Shown here piece after piece: positions 12,297 to 22,879 of a DNA stretch of 64,000 nucleotides. Positions within the stretch are counted from its first letter, which is position 1; each line of letters begins with the position of its first letter. Made by a program: the position numbers and the translations under genes. The notes under the pieces are model-generated. The model was not told where the DNA came from and searched no databases. It worked only from the letters and a program-made list of their open reading frames with translations. The stretch covers positions 1 to 64,000 of the forward strand of contig MBPM02000200.1 in the NCBI GenBank assembly GCA_001695595.3, read 5' to 3'. This DNA comes from Plasmopara viticola (taxonomy: Eukaryota; Oomycota; Peronosporomycetes; Peronosporales; Peronosporaceae).

Positions 12297-12492
12297 GACG
12301 CTACAACTATAATACGTCACATTGATGATCCCTGAAGCAACCGCGGTGTGATGATCGATACAGATTACGGAGTCAGTCGGTGAAGTAATTGGTAACGTAA
12401 AAAAATCGAGTGGATTACCGAGTCCGACAAAAAACATTAGTGAGATGGATATTCACGCGCCTCGCAACATTATCTTTTTTAATACATTTTGC

Positions 12493-12840
12493 ATTGATTT
12501 GTTGTATTGTATTGTATTACGTTTTCGCGTTGCCAAGTTATGCACGTGCTAGGCTCAGTCTAGCTAGTCCACGGCATAGAGTGGTGTCCGCATACGTCGG
12601 GCCTCGTTCGGCGGGCAGTGCAGCCAGCACCGAGGTCGTGAGGGTCTTCCATTACTTTGCTTAGCTCTGACTTGGTAAGAGCCCAGGTTGCGCCCAGTGC
12701 TGGAGACCGTCGCATCGAGGGTGAGACTCGTTAGAGACCTGCAGATGCCCGAGAGCACCTACCCGAAGCGCGCGAGCATTTAGCCCCCGCGCTTGGAAAG
12801 AGGGCGTCACCCCAACCTTTTCCAAGCTATTGATTTGTTG
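12493..12840 (-). mobile_element. SINE-like insertion with 12-bp target duplication (copy 1 only)
   Basis: The element occupies 12505-12828 in minus orientation. Its tail (TATTGTATTGTATTACG) is on the left, and the body is GC-rich compared with its surroundings. It is bounded by perfect direct repeats ATTGATTTGTTG at 12493-12504 and 12829-12840. Copy 2 has the empty site at 42003-42014 (ATTGGTTTGTTG), so it inserted after the large duplication. The tailed end and target duplication point to LINE-driven retroposition. I could not assign a tRNA-derived head. Confidence 0.88.
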
Positions 12841-13635
12841 TTTGGGAAAATTGCAAAATGTGATACAAATCGAAAGTTATCGCATAAGGTTATACAAATA
12901 TTTAAAACAGTTTCAAAAATTCAGCAGTGTCTGATCCCTCATGTAAAATACGAGTTTTGGCTCACATGGCTGCAAAGTGATGGCTACAAAGAGTGTCTAG
13001 CTCACAGTCGATACAGCCGGTGCCCCTAGAACAGTGAAAGCGACCAGCCGGTTTACAGTGTGATCAGATTGACCACCAGTATGCTAAGTACTAGAAGTCG
13101 GGTGCCCTTCTGATAGCGGTTCGATGAGTGCACTGACGTGTCGGTGCATTGTGTCCACAACCAAATATCACAGCGGCATACTGAGGGATGTCGGATCACA
13201 GAGTAAAAATGGACTTTTTTATTGTAAGTCTGCTTGATTGCACAACTCCACAAAGAGTCATAGAGAGTGCGCACGACATGTTGTGACGAACCACGCACAC
13301 CCAGTTCCGTAGCTCAGACACTTCAATCGACTAAATGTACCGCCCCTAGTTGCGAAATACACTCTACCACCTTCTCCAAACGCGATGCCCTTGATGGCGT
13401 CTACTGCGGTTTTTCCAGTATCGCAGCGCTGCGCCTTCAAGGCATCGACTTCTCCGTGTTCGCTCATCACAGAGACTACGATAATCGAGTGATTGTTGGG
13501 TTTGTGTGATGAAAATCACCTCTCCACATATTTTACATGAGGGATCAAACACTGCTGAATTTTTGGAACGGTTTTAAACATTTGTATCAGAACTTTCGAT
13601 TTGTACCAAATTTTGCAATTTTCCCTTTGTTGTTT
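12834..13635. mobile_element. MULE-type MITE downstream of effector 1
   Basis: The element (12844-13625, 782 bp) has inverted terminal repeats of about 105 bp. It starts GGGAAAATTGCAAAAT and ends with the complement, ATTTTGCAATTTTCCC. It is flanked by a perfect 10-bp direct repeat TTTGTTGTTT (12834-12843 and 13626-13635). A 9-11 bp duplication with long inverted ends is typical of Mutator-like elements. It carries no transposase. The inside has a 70-codon minus-strand frame (13258-13470, MMSEHGEVDALKAQ...) that is also open in the copy at 42018-42806. The cognate place after effector 3, about 51610-51622, is empty. Confidence 0.85.
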
Positions 13636-13849
13636 TTTTGTCCCTTTTCTGTACGTACGACATGAAATTCCCGTTATTGACTTCATTATAAAGATGCTAC
13701 CTCTCTGAGCTATACGTGAGACCATGACATTGGGAAGTTGTCATGGTATCAGCACGATCTTGATATTTGTTTGTAGCCAAAATTCAAATTGCAGAGTGCG
13801 AGTTTAGCCGCTAAAGAATTAATCATAACCGCATCGCAGGTAAATATTA

Positions 13850-15190
13850 TGGATTAGAAGCAAACCCTTCAAGAGGAACGACAAAACTACAGGCTAAACC
13901 TTATAGGACGATCAAATTCACGATATAGGCCTCAAGCAAACGTTTGACAATATCATGCAAAACTAGGTCTTCATCCCCCAACAACTCCGAATTAATAATG
14001 CCTTAACTCATATTGAGTACAAGAATCGTAAATTATTATAGAGTTTTGGCGTTACTTAGACTTGGGTTACTTTTCCGTCTGATTGAGACAATTAAGCAAC
14101 TTCGTGGTTTCTGGTCGAATAGCAGGCTGAATATCTAGTAAAGCGCCGCGTGGATCACTTCACCTATGCATGCTGGGACCTTGTGCACTGTAGCCATCCA
14201 ATCTTCGGGACATTCTCCACTGTCAGATGTCCTTTTACTCGCCCAAGTACAAAAGGTATTGACTTGGTGTACATGCTTTTGTCGTTTGCTCTTCTTACAA
14301 CTCGAACAATAATGCTTCGACTTGCTGTTACGTCGACCTACGAATTCAGCAGCGTTAGTAACGGAAAAGTCTGAAGGCGCTAGTCGAAAGTTCTGCTGCG
14401 TTAACGTTTCTTGCAGTATTTTCCATAAAACGATCGGCACACGTCTCCCATATTATGTTTCACACCAACATGAGACTCGCTCTGACATGCTTGACTACTC
14501 AAATTAAAAGGCGTCAGATCAATTCGCCACTTGCTTAGATGACTACAAGAAGCACCAATGCTGGCACTTAGAGCTGCATTCAAAAACCGTGGCCATCGAT
14601 GATCGGTCGTGGTCCGGGTATGACGCAGGTTGTGGACCATACGAGATGGCGTGAGTGATAAAACGCCTAAGCCATTTCTGCGTTGGACAACCTATTAGCA
14701 AATGACCACTCGCTAAATGCCACTCTGTAGGAGCCTTGGTATCCGCATTATTGCTTCATCTTCATCCTTGAATCGGAAAGTCGCTAATTTCATCGGCAGG
14801 GTTTCACATGGCTCTGACAATGGTAGTCTACCTAATGCTGTGGCGCATATTTGTGTCGTTTCCTTAAAACAAAAGTACGCTTTTTATTACATTTTCAAAA
14901 TCTGTCTCTAATACTTTAAAATTTCTCCATCCTTAACGTCTATTTTTTTACCTTGATGGGCGGCTTGGAACTAAAAAGCAATTTTGCTCTGTAGCGTCCG
15001 AAAAGAGCGTTTAGTTGTCTTTGAGTCATGCATTCCTTGAAGAGCTCTCGTAGTCACCATCTCAGAAATTGCGCCACCAGCCACCGCGATATCAATGTCA
15101 TATATTTGCAAAGGCGACTCGACGCGGCCTGGAGAGACTGAACCCAAAATTGAAGACACAACAATAGAATTAAATTTCCAAAAAAAGTCT
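13850..15190 (-). pseudogene. Antisense decayed effector, module C copy 1
   Basis: Read on the minus strand, the whole length of the effector family can be followed. A hydrophobic start (SIVVSSILGSV) lies at about 15180. Next comes a stretch matching LQTPNNEFVASSGT (LQIYDIDIAVAGGA), with TTRALQGMHDS at the RxLR position, then KTTKRSF at the EER position. A piece near 14540 (SKWRIDLTP) matches SKRRRINPTP. At 14400-14340 GCTGCAAAGAGTAAAACGCA-like sequence and NAAEFVGRRN are seen. At 13900-13990 GDEDLVLHD then EAYIVNLIIL match the C-terminal helix. It has many shifts and stops. It keeps a closer RxLR look-alike (RALQ) than the intact genes. Its twin is at 43030-44375. Confidence 0.7.
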
Positions 15191-15369
15191 AGGCAATCAT
15201 CACCTCGAGCGCAGTCTTTGGAGTAAGCTACGAAAGTCTCACGATTTAGTGGCAGGGTCGTCGGTAAGGACCGGATGATATGCTCGCCGCTGCGCAAGTA
15301 TTTGAAGCGGCTGGTGTTGTGGTTCCAGAAAGAAAAATGCTAACCACGTTCAAGTCAGCAATAAAATCC

Positions 15370-15860
15370 AGTAACGCGGCCAAGTGAAAGGAAGCGCGCA
15401 GCTTACAAATCGACTTTTTTTGCAAAAGACATGATCATTGGTTCAGTTGATTAGGCGATTGGGTGATTCGTATTTAGAAGATGAGATTAAGAAATTCAAG
15501 GAGCGTCTTGGAGCAAAAAAAATCACCGGATGCGGCGTCGACCATAAAAAATGTTGCGCCGACAGTCCAATACACGTTGATTGAGAAGATCCTGTCAGGT
15601 GGCAAGGTACAACCCGACAATGCTTTAAAATCTTGTTATGCCGGCATTTACGAATGTACTACTTATATGAGATATCTACTTGGTGGCTGATTTATCGAAG
15701 AGCACCTGGACTATGCCTGCCATGCTAAACGATCATTCAGCGGTCTACAGCAGTTATGTGAATGTGAAGCGACATCATTGCTAGTTTCGCGCTGGAATTA
15801 AAATTGGAGAAGTGTTTAGCCAAATACTGCATCTACGTCTCTAGAATTTTCAACTTTGTC
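15370..15860 (+). pseudogene. Copia-2 reverse transcriptase fragment, module C copy 1
   Basis: The plus strand reads AASTIKNVAPTVQYTLI, the family GxDYxxTFAPVV region. EEHLDYACHAKRSFSGLQQL follows, as in the Copia-2 at 6900-7140. The frame is broken. Only the RT part is recognisable here. Its twin is at 44560-45050. Confidence 0.65.
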
Positions 15861-15889
15861 GCTGGATCTAGAAATTATATGTGTTCAGC

Positions 15890-16985
15890 CCTGCTGCTTG
15901 TTCTCCGGCTGGTAGAGATCGAGAACAAAAAGCAGGACTGAACTTAAACCTCCCTCACTGACGTCTGCATCAGACCATCGTCAGACGGAATTGGTCAACT
16001 TTGTTGCAACGCGCACTATGTTCGCAGAGGCGTGGGTGACAAGCTGTGAAAAATCAAGTATGCCCTCAACAGTGCGCTTCACACATCAACAAACTTCAAA
16101 CCTTTTATGTAAATGTATTATAACATCGAAAAGTTTCTCATGTTCTTTGAAGCGCAAATGCTTCGAAAGTTTGTGGGAAGGGGCTCGGAAAAAACTCTCC
16201 TTAAAAGCTCTCAAATGCATGGCTATAAAAACACTTTCAGCATTCGTATGGGCCCCAAAGCACAACTTCCAAACGAGTTCGATGTTTGAAGAGGTTACAG
16301 GGTCATACAGGACTCGAAATGACGCCTCACATAAATGTTGGGTGTGACGATGCCTTTCCGGGACCGTGAGTGTTCCCGTACTAGATGAAGGTGACGTCTG
16401 CTTCCAGGACTTTTACGACTCCGAGTGAAATCGTAGGAACAGAGGTTGAATGGAATGCGTATAACACGCGCATAGTTACCGTAAGGGCATGCTGGAGCAA
16501 TAGCTTCTATCGAACTAAATTCCGATCAAATTTGCTACGCAAGAATTGGCTACCTGAGACCATTGCGCGCGCAAAGCTGAAAAGCATAATGCTCGGCGCC
16601 CTGGCTTGTATGACTATAATAGCTCACGTCACGACGACTTGTGTCGGCACCCGCCTTCAGGCGACTTCATTACTTAAGAAATGTACCGAGAATTGTCGTC
16701 ATTGACCTCACCCTTCTGTATCCAAATTTTTGTTTTGCGGCCAAATCAGCAAGGGCAAACCAAGTCTGATCTTTGCCCACAAAAATCCTATCAAGTTTTG
16801 GGGCCTTTTGCATGGCAAAAGTGTCTACTAAGGCTTAACAGTTATAGAGGCGTGCCCACGAGCGATGATATTCTTATGGCAGCATTAGCATCGGTTCAAG
16901 ACTTCTTCGCGGTCAAACTGAGGTGAGTAGTTGCTTTTTACGTTGCTCGAGCGCGGCAATGTCTATGATGTACCTGGCAAGGTAA
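15890..16985 (+). other. Unrecognised degenerate block X, module C copy 1
   Basis: This is the second occurrence of the block described at 7245-9260. The longest open pieces are at 15991-16347 and 16385-16705. The latter runs MKVTSASRTFTTPSEIV and is out of frame with the HICFQNFYDS-type reading seen in other copies. Just after it, at 17003-17018, CCCCGCTTCGGTGGGG forms a short hairpin with a TTCG loop. A similar hairpin is at 9282-9297. No function can be given. Confidence 0.35.
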
Positions 16986-16999
16986 AAGGGTAGAGGCCC

Positions 17000-18600
17000 G
17001 TTCCCCGCTTCGGTGGGGTGATCATTCGTTGCCATAGCAGCTTTCTATCGCTGCCAATGTTACAATCGCAGCCTATACCTATGGAGGTGCAGTATTTTTG
17101 GTGGTGCAGCCTATGTTTGTCACAGATTGAGAATAAGCTACAAAGGATGATATTGGTGCGGTAGCAACTATAGGAGCCAAACCGATCGTTTTTGATGATG
17201 GGTTGGTCATCGTGTATCACCCGGCCGACCGACAGCACCTATTTGCTCTTCGTTTAATTTGCTATATAACTCCAAAATGATGCAAATTATACTCAGCTTA
17301 AGGGCCGTCACAAAAAGTCGAGCTTGTGGTGAAACCGGCTTACAATTTTGACAAAGAATCCCTGTCTTAAACAAAGGTTCTGATTTGGTGCGTGTACAAA
17401 ATTGTAGGTAAAATAGATGTCAAATAAATCGGTATATAAAGTGTTTTTATAGCACACGTCAATCGAGGATAACTCACCGGAAGGTCGTAGATTATTCTGC
17501 ACGCCACCACCGCGATGTGGCCCCATCACAGCATATATACGAAGCCATTATGAACTGTGTAAAGGTCTAGCATACTTCATTTCATGTGCCGTTAAATACC
17601 AAAATACGCGCTTATCTGTTTGTATGGAATGAAGCATTCGACTTAAAAAATGCAGCTTTTGTCTTTGCTCTTGCTACATTAATAAGCAGATTTGAGTGCT
17701 AATAAACACAACACGATGAGCTATACCTCAGCGTGTAATACCGAAATCGATGGAACTCGACAAGAATCAGTGAGTTGAATTTTACACACTATTTACATCT
17801 AGTACGAATGTTCTCTCCATCCTTTGCGTTTCAGTCGTGTCCTTGATGGTCTATAAAAACCTTCCGAGAGACCAGGTGGGCAGAGGCATGCACTCTATAT
17901 CGCTTGGATAGAGCGTTGAGAAATCTTCTGGGGATGATTAACTATATATTTTTCTCGTAGTCAATAACTCATCCATTGTGTCGACGTCTGGTCGAAGTCC
18001 GCAACTAATTGTCGGATGGACGCTACGAGAAGCGTTGTAACGTCCCTAATTTATGCCACGCAAACGATGACGAAAGCTCGGCAGTGCTATTTGTAAAACG
18101 TTTTCCATGGTAAAATGCTGTGTGCTTTATCTTTTCCACTTGTTGTGCGGACAGTTTCGTTTCCTAGTGTCCCCTTTAACTTCGCCAATTTGCTTAAATG
18201 ATTAGACTACACACATACATTTAATCCGCAAAGAACAAATGTTGTTTGCATGCGTCAAGATGCATGCGATAAAATGCTAATAATGTCGGTTTCTGAATCA
18301 CACACACTATCAGTAGCGTCGAAAAGAGACAGTTTTATCACGCTGCCTGCGCTGACGATATGTGTGACGATTAGGAAGCACCCCAGCCAAAAACTCATGG
18401 GTATTGTGGGTACGATTACCCGGTGCAGCACTCGGGTGACAATGCCACTGCGGCACAGTTTGACGATTATTCAGTGTAATATGTGCTTGTCTTTTCCTTT
18501 GCGTCTAGCGCATCTAGGGCTACAAGATCTAATACAACGCTGTTTATACTGCGGCGAGGCACTTTGAGCAAGACTTTAGTACTATTCGAGAATTTTCACC
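17000..18600. other. Upstream region of the lost third effector (copy 1)
   Basis: This stretch is nearly identical to 46190-47803 and homologous to the promoter side of effector 1 (9400-10900). The only coding trace I see is an antisense effector N-terminal fragment at about 17820-18060. It should run into an effector gene, but at 18613 it meets a recombinant SINE instead. Confidence 0.5.
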
Positions 18601-18937
18601 CATTAAGGAGAAAAGGTTGGGGTGACGCCCTCCTTCCAAGCGCGGGGGCTAAATGCTCGCGCGCTTCGGGCAGGTGCTCTCGGGCATCTGCAGGTCTCTA
18701 ACGAGTCTCACCCTCGACGCGACGGTCTCCAGCACCGGGCGCCACATGGGCTCTTACCAAGTCAGAGCTAAGCAGAAAAATGGAAGACCCTCACGACCTC
18801 GGTGCTGGCTGCACTGCCCGCCGAACGAGACCCGACGTATGCGGACACCACTCTATGCCGTGGAGTAGCCAGACTGAGCCTAGCACGTGCATAACTTGGC
18901 AACGCGTTAACGTAATACAATACAATAACTTCTTTTA
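18601..18937 (+). mobile_element. Recombinant SINE marking a deletion of the third effector
   Basis: The element spans 18613-18925 in plus orientation. Its left flank is CATTAAGGAGAA (18601-18612), the target repeat of the SINE at 47816-48130. Its right flank is TAACTTCTTTTA (18926-18937), the target repeat of a different SINE at 51671-51993. Internal differences agree. Up to about 18778 it follows the first element (GGTTGGGGTG, CACCGGGCGCC, CTAAGCAGAA). Near its 3' end it follows the second (GCGTTAACGTAATACAATACA). Crossover therefore lies between about 18780 and 18905. It removed sequence equal to 47816-51671, including the MULE and effector 3. Confidence 0.9.
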
Positions 18938-19109
18938 AAAGATGCTACCTCTCTGAGCTGTACGTAAGACCATGACATTGGGAAGTTGTCATGGTATCAG
19001 CATGATCTTGATAATTGTTCGTAGTCACACTTTTAGATCGCAGAGTGCGAATCTAGCCGCTAAAGAATTTGTCATGAACACGTCGCTCGTAAATATTATG
19101 GATTAGAAG

Positions 19110-20330
19110 CAAACCCTTCGGGAGGAACGACAACACTACAGGCTAAACCTTATAGGACGATCAAATTCACGATATAGGCCTCAAGCAAACGTTTGACAAT
19201 ATCATGCAAAACTAGGTCTTCATCCCCCAACAACTCCGAATTAATAATGCCTTAACTCATATTGAGTACAAGAATCGTAAATATTATAGAGTTTTGGCGT
19301 TACTTAGACTTGAGTTACTTTTCCATCTAGTTGAGACAATTAAGCATCTTTGGCGTCGTTCGTGGTTACTGGTCGAATAGCAGGCTGAATATCCAGTAAA
19401 GCGCCGCGTAGATTACTTCACCTAAGCATGCTGAGACCTTGTGCACTGTAGCCGTCCAATCTTCGGGAAATTTACCACTGTAAGATGTCATTTTACTCGC
19501 GCAAGTACAAAAGGTATTGACTTGATGTACATGCTCTTGTCATATGCATCTTCTTACAAGTCGAATTATAATGCTTTGACTTGCTGTTACGTCAATTCAC
19601 AAAAGCAGCAGCGTTAGTTACGGAAAAGTTTAAAGGCGCTAGTCGAAAATTCTGCTGCGTTAACGTTTCTTGCAGTAATTTCCATAAAACGATCGGAACA
19701 CGTCTCCCATAATATGTTTCACACCAACATGAGACTTGCTCTGACATGCTTGACTACTCAAATAAAAGGCGTCAGATAAAATCGCCACTTGCTTAGAAAA
19801 AACCGTGGCGATCGATGATCGGTCGTGGTCCGGGCATGAGGCAGGTTGTGGACCATACGAGATGGCGTGAGTGATTAAAGGCCTAAGGCATTTCTGCGTT
19901 GGACAACCTATTAGCAAATGACAACTCGTTGAATGCCAATCTGTGGAAGCCTTGGTATCCGCATTTTTGCTCCATCTCCATGCTTGAATCGAAAAATCGC
20001 TGATTTCATCGGCAGGGTTTCATATGGCTCTGACGATGGTAGTCTACTTAATGCTGTGGCGCATTTTCATGTCGTCTTAAAAACAAAGGTGTGCTTATAT
20101 TTACATTTTTAAAGCTGTTTTTAATAACTCGAGAACTTTCTCCATCCTTAACGTCGAATCTTTGTTCTCGATGGGCGGCTTGAACCTAAAAAGCGTTTTT
20201 GCTCTGTACCGCTGAAAAAACAGTAAGTTGTCTTTGAGTCACGTATACCTTGTATGACTCTCTTAGGCACCATCTCAGCAATTGCGCCACGAGCCACCGC
20301 GAAATCGATGTCAAATATTTGCTAAGGCAA
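19110..20330 (-). pseudogene. Antisense decayed effector, module D copy 1 (first)
   Basis: This is homologous to the antisense pseudogene at 13850-15190. The C-terminal AYIVNLIIL-type stretch is at about 19155-19180, and the SKW(R)ID-type stretch near 19780. The stretch matching the effectors' FVASSGTLHET is at about 20275-20320. A piece of about 85 bp around 19800 that is present in the other modules is missing. The N-terminal end is replaced by Copia-2 sequence after about 20340. It cannot be translated through. Confidence 0.6.
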
Positions 20331-20419
20331 CTGTTCGGCCGCTAAACGCGACATTACCTCCACACGGCTTTATCGCACAGAGCTTTTCAGCGTGACAGCT
20401 CCAGTACGGGAGAGAAAAC

Positions 20420-21430
20420 AGTAAATTTTGCCTACGCCGATACCCGTCAAACAATGGCGTCAGAGTCCTAAATAGTGCAGGACAATACAAATATAGACCA
20501 AAGAGATGGTGCGAGTAGGTATTGTTCGAGCAATTATGTCTGCCTTTTCGGCACCAACGTTTCGGGGTAACAAGTCTGTGAATTGGCGCATTGTGCACGA
20601 CTGTCATCAGCTAAATTTAGCGAAAACCTTGCTGGCGATAACAATGCTGCACAAGGAAGGCATTGTCTAGAAGTATTGGATTTTGTGCATGGACCCACTT
20701 TAGGGTTACTTTGTTTAGCCGCGTGAATTGAGTATTTCATTTACCGCTTTTTCGAACCCAGATGGGTTTTTTGAGCTCCATGGGACAAAGCGGAAAATCA
20801 AATATATAATATTGACTTAAGCAGAAATTTCTCGAGATTTAGAGGATTTGAAGAGAATCTGCTAACTAAGCGGAAATGACGGCTACATTTTTGCGCAACC
20901 GTTACCCCACAGGTGTTACTGTCGCCGCATCACATCTGGGCTTAAGAAAATCTTAAACAAAAATTGAAGGTTATTGAGTGCCAAGCAAGTGTGCTGTGTT
21001 GTAATTGAGACGCAGCCGGACGCTCGTTTTGCAAAGTGTCGAAAAGCCAAAGATTTTCACAGAATTCGGTGTCAACTATAAACTTTGTGCCGACATTCAA
21101 ACTCACGCCGATTAAGAATATGCCCAGTCTGGTGGCCAGGTACGACTCGACAATGTTTTAGATTAAATTATGCCGGCGTTCACGAATGGGCTACTAATTG
21201 AAGATATTTACTTGATGCAGCCGAGCGGCTGGAAACTTGAAGAGCTCCCGGACCATGCCTGCCATATTAAGCGATCATTTGGTCGTCTACAGTAGATTTT
21301 GTGAATCTAAAGCGAGATTATTGCTTGGTTTGCGCTGGATTCAAAAGTGAAGAAGTGTTCGGCCAATTACTGCATCTACGTCTCTATAATTTTCGACTTT
21401 TTCGCTGAACCTTCAAGACATATAACATCA
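20420..21430 (+). pseudogene. Copia-2 fragment, module D copy 1
   Basis: An integrase C-terminal stretch at about 20910-21060 (HRCYCRRITSGL, IECQASVLC) matches HRCYRRLITSGL at 6210 in the fuller Copia-2. RT traces follow at 21060-21420. The part at 20560-20760 is upstream integrase-like sequence and less certain. It is broken throughout. Its twin is at 53500-54540. Confidence 0.55.
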
Positions 21431-21479
21431 CCGGAATAGCGAGTTTCGTGGTCTGTCCAAGCGTGCTCCGGCTAGTGAA

Positions 21480-22640
21480 GCCGGAGAATAAACAGCACGG
21501 CTGAACTCAAACCTCGCTTGCTGATGTCTGCAACAGAACATTGTTAGACGGAAATGATCAACTGTGACACACCGCGCACTATGTACGGTCAGCCACCATA
21601 GTCGTGGGTCACAAGCCGTGGGAATATAAGTATGCTCTCAACATTGAGCTCTACGCATCAATCAATTTCAAACCTATAATGTAAATTAGTTATGACGTCG
21701 TAAAGCTTCTCATGTATTTCGACGCAAAATTGCTTTAACAGTATGTGGGGGAGAGGCTCGAAAAAAACTTCCTCCAAAGGCTCTTCGATGCGCTGGCTAT
21801 AAGCACTATCAGCCCTCGTATGGGTACCAAAGCGCATCGTTCGAGCGCGGAGACATCACTTTGGAGAGGTTCCGGGGTCACACGAAATTTATAATGAAGC
21901 CTCACATATAATGTTAGGTGTGACGATGCCTTTCCGGGACCGTGAGAATTTCTGTACTAGATGCCACATTTGCTTCCAGAATTTCTACGACTCCCAGAAA
22001 ATTTTGGAAGAGAAGTTGAATGTAGTGTTTATAGCATGCGCAGAGTTGCCATTAGGTCATGCTGGAGCAATAGCTTCCATCAAGCCAAGTTTCGATCAAA
22101 TTAGCTACGCAAAAATTATCTTTTGCGCGCAAAGCTGAAAAGCATAATGCTTGGCACCATGGCTTGTATCAATTATGTCGGCTATGCATACCCGTCCGAA
22201 AGAACCTCTTCTTTCATATAAAGCCTGCTGTACTGAGAATGAGTAGATCATTCACGATACGACGACGTGTGTTGGTTCCCGCCTTTGGGCGAGTCTCGTC
22301 GACTGTGTTGGTAGCTTCGTTACCCGAGGAATGTACCGAGAGTTATCGGACCCTTCTGTTTCTAATCTTTAGATTTGAGACCAAATCAGCAATGGCAAAC
22401 CAAATTGATCTTTGCCCACAATAATCGTATCCGTTTTAGGTCCTTTCGCATGGCGATGAGTTTGCATTAGGTTTGAACGGTATGCATGCGTACCCGCGAG
22501 TGATGAGATTCTTGTGACCGCATTAGCACTTATTCGAGGCTTCTTCGCGGCTCTACAGAGGCAAGTTGTTGCTTAATTCGTTGCCCGAGCGCGGCGATGT
22601 CTGTGATCTACTTGGCAAGGTAAAAAAGGTAGATGCCTGG
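21480..22640 (+). other. Unrecognised degenerate block X, module D copy 1
   Basis: This is another occurrence of the block at 7245-9260. Here an open piece at 21911-22138 reads HICFQNFYDSQKILEEKLN and then GHAGAIASIKPSFDQISYA, slightly more altered than in copy 2. A second open piece at 22164-22424 covers the RLCIPVRK region. I do not recognise it. In copy 1 about 456 bp that follow this block in copy 2 (55751-56206) are missing. Confidence 0.35.
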
Positions 22641-22879
22641 GCACAATTTGCATTGACTTGGTGTTTCTTTGTCGCTGTACGTACACATTCTGTACGTACA
22701 ACACCTAATCTTCGTAATCCGCTGATAAATCAAAGGCTGCATTTGCCAAAGCTAAGCCCATGATTTTGAGTAGTTGTCATTGTATCGGTAAAATTTCATA
22801 ATTGATCGTAGCCTTAATGTCAAGTTGTCAAAGTGCGAGTCCAGCACATAATTGACGCTCGAGAATGTGTCATAGATAC

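Noticed and set aside
14135..14640. A zinc-finger or piggyBac-type transposase on the minus strand (cysteine-rich frame)
   Set aside because: The nucleotide sequence aligns with the effector repeat region in reverse orientation, and the cysteines come from frameshifted reading.
17003..17018. Short TTCG-loop hairpin as a regulatory RNA
   Set aside because: It lies in decayed sequence, and related copies change the loop (GCTGCG at 9282-9297). I see no sign of function.
18250..18868. Overlapping plus-strand frames through the SINE
   Set aside because: They run through GC-rich SINE sequence, recur with every SINE copy, and do not look like genes.
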